Position numbers and translations under genes: made by a program. From assembly GCF_018137945.1 (NCBI RefSeq), contig NZ_CP073089.1:3472001-3536000 (forward strand): DNA of 64,000 nt, in the 5' to 3' direction. Below the pieces are notes generated by a model. The model searched no databases, was not told the origin of the DNA, and saw only the letters and a list, made by a program, of their open reading frames with translations. Of this stretch, positions 62,424-64,000 are shown piece by piece; within the stretch, counting starts at the first letter, position 1, and each line of letters starts with the position of its first letter. This DNA comes from Brevibacterium sp. W7.2. GTDB lineage: Bacteria > Actinomycetota > Actinomycetes > Actinomycetales > Brevibacteriaceae.

Positions 62424-63728
62424 TCAGATCGCGGCGTCGAGTCCCCTGACCTTGAGGCGTTCACGCTGGTTGGGGTTGACGCTCGGACGGAACGGCATCT
62501 CGACCACCTCGGCGCGCACCGGCACTCCGGGAGTGTCCGCATACGGTTCGGGCAGGTGCACCCAGAATTCGGTGCCCAGCTCCGCCTTGCCGACGGGCAC
62601 GTGAGCCATCGCGATGTTCGACTCGAGCTCCGGCGAGTACCACGGCGAGGTCACGTAGCCGACGGGATCGGACTCGGGATCCTCGCTGACGAGCCAGAAG
62701 TCCGGGGCGTAGTCCGTGATCGGATTGCCGCCGAGGACGAGTCCGACGAGCTGCGTCCGATACGGCGGGTCGCCCGCCTCGATCTGCTCGCGGACCTCTT
62801 CGAGCCGTGCCTTGCCGATGTAGTCGGCTTCCTTCTTCCGCGGCACCTGATAGCCGAGGTTGACCTGGAACGGCAGGGTCTCGAAGTCCATGTCCTGGCC
62901 CCACGAGAGGATGCCCGCGGCGATCCGCCGGTGGTGGCTCGGGGCGACGACGCGGAGGTTGTAGGGCACGCCCGCGGCGAGCACAGCGTTCCACATGTCC
63001 TCGGCGTACTTCGTCGCGTCCTTGAGGTAGATCTCGTACCCCTTCTCCCCGGTGAATCCCGTCTGGGAGATGATGACGTCGTGGCCGCCGACCTGGGCTT
63101 CCATGAGGCCGTAGCTCGGGAGGTCGCGCCCCTCGTCGCCGACGAGATCGGCGATGACGTCGACTGACTTCGGGCCCTGGACCTGCACGGGCGCGACGTC
63201 GATCTCCTGGATCGTGACGTCGAACTTCTTCCCGACGTTGACGCCCTGGAGCCAGAGCATGAGATCGGTGTCGGAGAGGCTGAACCAGAACTCGTCGATC
63301 GCCACCCGGAGGAGGATCGGGTCGTTGAGGATGCCGCCCTGCTCGTTGCAGAGGATGACGTAGCGGGCCCGCATCACCGGGATCTTCGTCGCGTCACGGG
63401 TGATGACGTAGTTGACGAACGCCTCGGCGTCGGGGCCCTTGACCTGGATCTGCCGTTCGACGGCGACGTTCCACAGGGTGACGTCGTTGACGAGGGGCTG
63501 GTACTCGGCCATCATCCCGCCGTCCTCACGGGAGATGTAGCCGCGCGGGTGGTACATGCGGTTGTAGATCGATGCCCGCCAGCACCCCTGCTCCATCGAC
63601 AGCTCCCAGTACGGGGACTTCCGCACGCGGGTGTCGATGAGCATCTCCACTGGGGTCGGGCCGGACTGCCTCAGGTTGATCGGGACGCCTCTGTCGCTCT
63701 GATCAACGGTTGGAACATTGTTGTCCAT
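62424..63728 (-). CDS. GcvT/DmdA-family tetrahydrofolate-dependent methyltransferase
   Basis: 434-residue aminomethyltransferase-fold protein. SPYWELSMEQGCWRASIYNR, EYQPLVNDVTLWNVAVERQI, YVILCNEQGGILNDPILLRV and SQTGFTGEKGYEIYLKD follow the layout of DmdA (DMSP demethylase) more than that of GcvT. Such enzymes move a methyl group to tetrahydrofolate. The divergent gene starts like a methylenetetrahydrofolate reductase, which would oxidise the product. Substrate (DMSP, methoxy-aromatic, N-methyl compound) is open. ATG at 63728. Confidence 0.85.
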   Translation of the reverse strand: MDNNVPTVDQSDRGVPINLRQSGPTPVEMLIDTRVRKSPYWELSMEQGCWRASIYNRMYHPRGYISREDGGMMAEYQPLVNDVTLWNVAVERQIQVKGPDAEAFVNYVITRDATKIPVMRARYVILCNEQGGILNDPILLRVAIDEFWFSLSDTDLMLWLQGVNVGKKFDVTIQEIDVAPVQVQGPKSVDVIADLVGDEGRDLPSYGLMEAQVGGHDVIISQTGFTGEKGYEIYLKDATKYAEDMWNAVLAAGVPYNLRVVAPSHHRRIAAGILSWGQDMDFETLPFQVNLGYQVPRKKEADYIGKARLEEVREQIEAGDPPYRTQLVGLVLGGNPITDYAPDFWLVSEDPESDPVGYVTSPWYSPELESNIAMAHVPVGKAELGTEFWVHLPEPYADTPGVPVRAEVVEMPFRPSVNPNQRERLKVRGLDAAI

Positions 63729-63754
63729 GGGTTTCCCCCTGCTTCCACAGTTTT

Positions 63755-63785
63755 ATATTATGGAACTCAACTCCCATATTATGGG
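63755..63785. promoter_or_regulatory. Two ATATTATGG repeats 21 bp apart, candidate operators
   Basis: ATATTATGG begins at 63755 and again at 63776; the second copy is part of the near-palindrome CCCATATTATGGG (63773-63785). The 21-bp spacing puts both on one face of the helix. They lie in the divergent gap between the demethylase-like and MetF-like genes. Confidence 0.55.
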
Positions 63786-63909
63786 TGATTTGAGTGTAGA
63801 ATCGTCGGCACAGCAGAAGCAAGGACTTCCGACCGGTAATTTGGCCGGCGCGCAAGACGGCGGATCGGCTGCCGCCGCGATCGGGTCCCTGCCCCGCCGG
63901 AAGGAGACA
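63786..63909. other. Leader of the MetF-like gene
   Basis: 124 bases between the operator repeats and the start codon. Ends in GGAAGGAG, a strong ribosome binding site. An in-frame upstream reading frame to 63781 exists but lacks a better start. No hairpin of note. Confidence 0.4.
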
Positions 63910-64000
63910 ATGGTGTCCGTGTCCGCTCTTCGCACACTTCTCAAGTCCGCCCGCTACGAGGTCCTCCCCACTGCCGGGATCGTCGACCGCATCAGCGACC
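63910..64000 (+). CDS. Methylenetetrahydrofolate reductase-like protein, N-terminus only
   Basis: The first 30 codons of a gene cut by the right window edge. The peptide MVSVSALRTLLKSARYEVLP then TAGIVDRISD resembles the start of methylenetetrahydrofolate reductase homologues found with THF-dependent demethylases. ATG at 63910 follows AAGGAG by six bases. Identity rests on a short stretch plus context, so it is tentative. Confidence 0.6.
   Translation, partial: MVSVSALRTLLKSARYEVLPTAGIVDRISD

Overview
The window is chromosomal DNA from a high-GC Gram-positive bacterium, almost certainly an actinobacterium. The evidence is the strong G/C bias at third codon positions, frequent GTG starts and ATGA/GTGA gene overlaps, a DtxR/IdeR-type iron box, a GlxR-like site and a RamB-like regulator beside the glyoxylate genes, and a complete ectABC operon. 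The gene set (ectoine, glycine cleavage with serine dehydratase, formamidase, many small catabolic operons) would suit Brevibacterium or a close relative; that genus assignment is inference. I saw no rRNA, tRNA, CRISPR array, transposase, integrase or phage gene.

Layout. 1-1089: end of an AGCS amino-acid symporter, then two long perfect hairpins. 1450-4066 (minus): ectABC. 4359-9111: a 4.4-kb catabolic segment (MFS transporter, cyclase-family hydrolase, FAH-family hydrolase, TetR regulator, decayed ORF) lying between two direct copies of the 3' end of sdaA. 9003-15720 (minus): glycine riboswitch, gcvP-gcvT-gcvH-sdaA, which would take glycine to pyruvate. 15924-23853: an MFS transporter and a four-gene acyl-CoA operon (ligase, SDR, acyl-CoA dehydrogenase, APH-like kinase) facing a TetR regulator; its composition resembles levulinate/4-hydroxyacid catabolism. 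24009-27339: amidohydrolase, CPBP protease, small membrane protein. 27403-31439: siderophore ABC importer under a DtxR box. 31516-38526: inositol-phosphatase-like protein, small HTH protein, D-lactate-dehydrogenase-type flavoprotein, Usp, WYL regulator and DinB protein.

38683-43358: malate synthase, isocitrate lyase and a divergent RamB-like regulator (glyoxylate bypass). 43464-49099: small membrane protein, L-2-hydroxyglutarate oxidase, orphan adenine methyltransferase, FmdB, formamidase, heme-monooxygenase-like protein. 49149-51570: TetR and a divergent ABC exporter. 51630-53751: Ktr/Trk potassium uptake. 53908-56090: APC permease plus methyltransferase. 56152-56809: HepT-MntA toxin-antitoxin pair. 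56886-62269: a two-component system divergent from a MurG paralogue, a LegB-like nucleotide-sugar dehydratase and an LCP ligase, which together look like a regulated cell-envelope glycan module. 62424-64000: a DmdA/GcvT-family THF-dependent methyltransferase divergent from the start of a methylenetetrahydrofolate reductase-like gene.

The strongest candidates for something new are the TCS/MurG-like/LegB-like/LCP module, the catabolic cargo bounded by duplicated sdaA 3' ends (with a smaller parallel at lhgO), the LvaACDE-like operon without an LvaB, and the DmdA-like/MetF pair. Several ordinary enzymes here carry unusual acidic or Ala/Gly-rich insertions.
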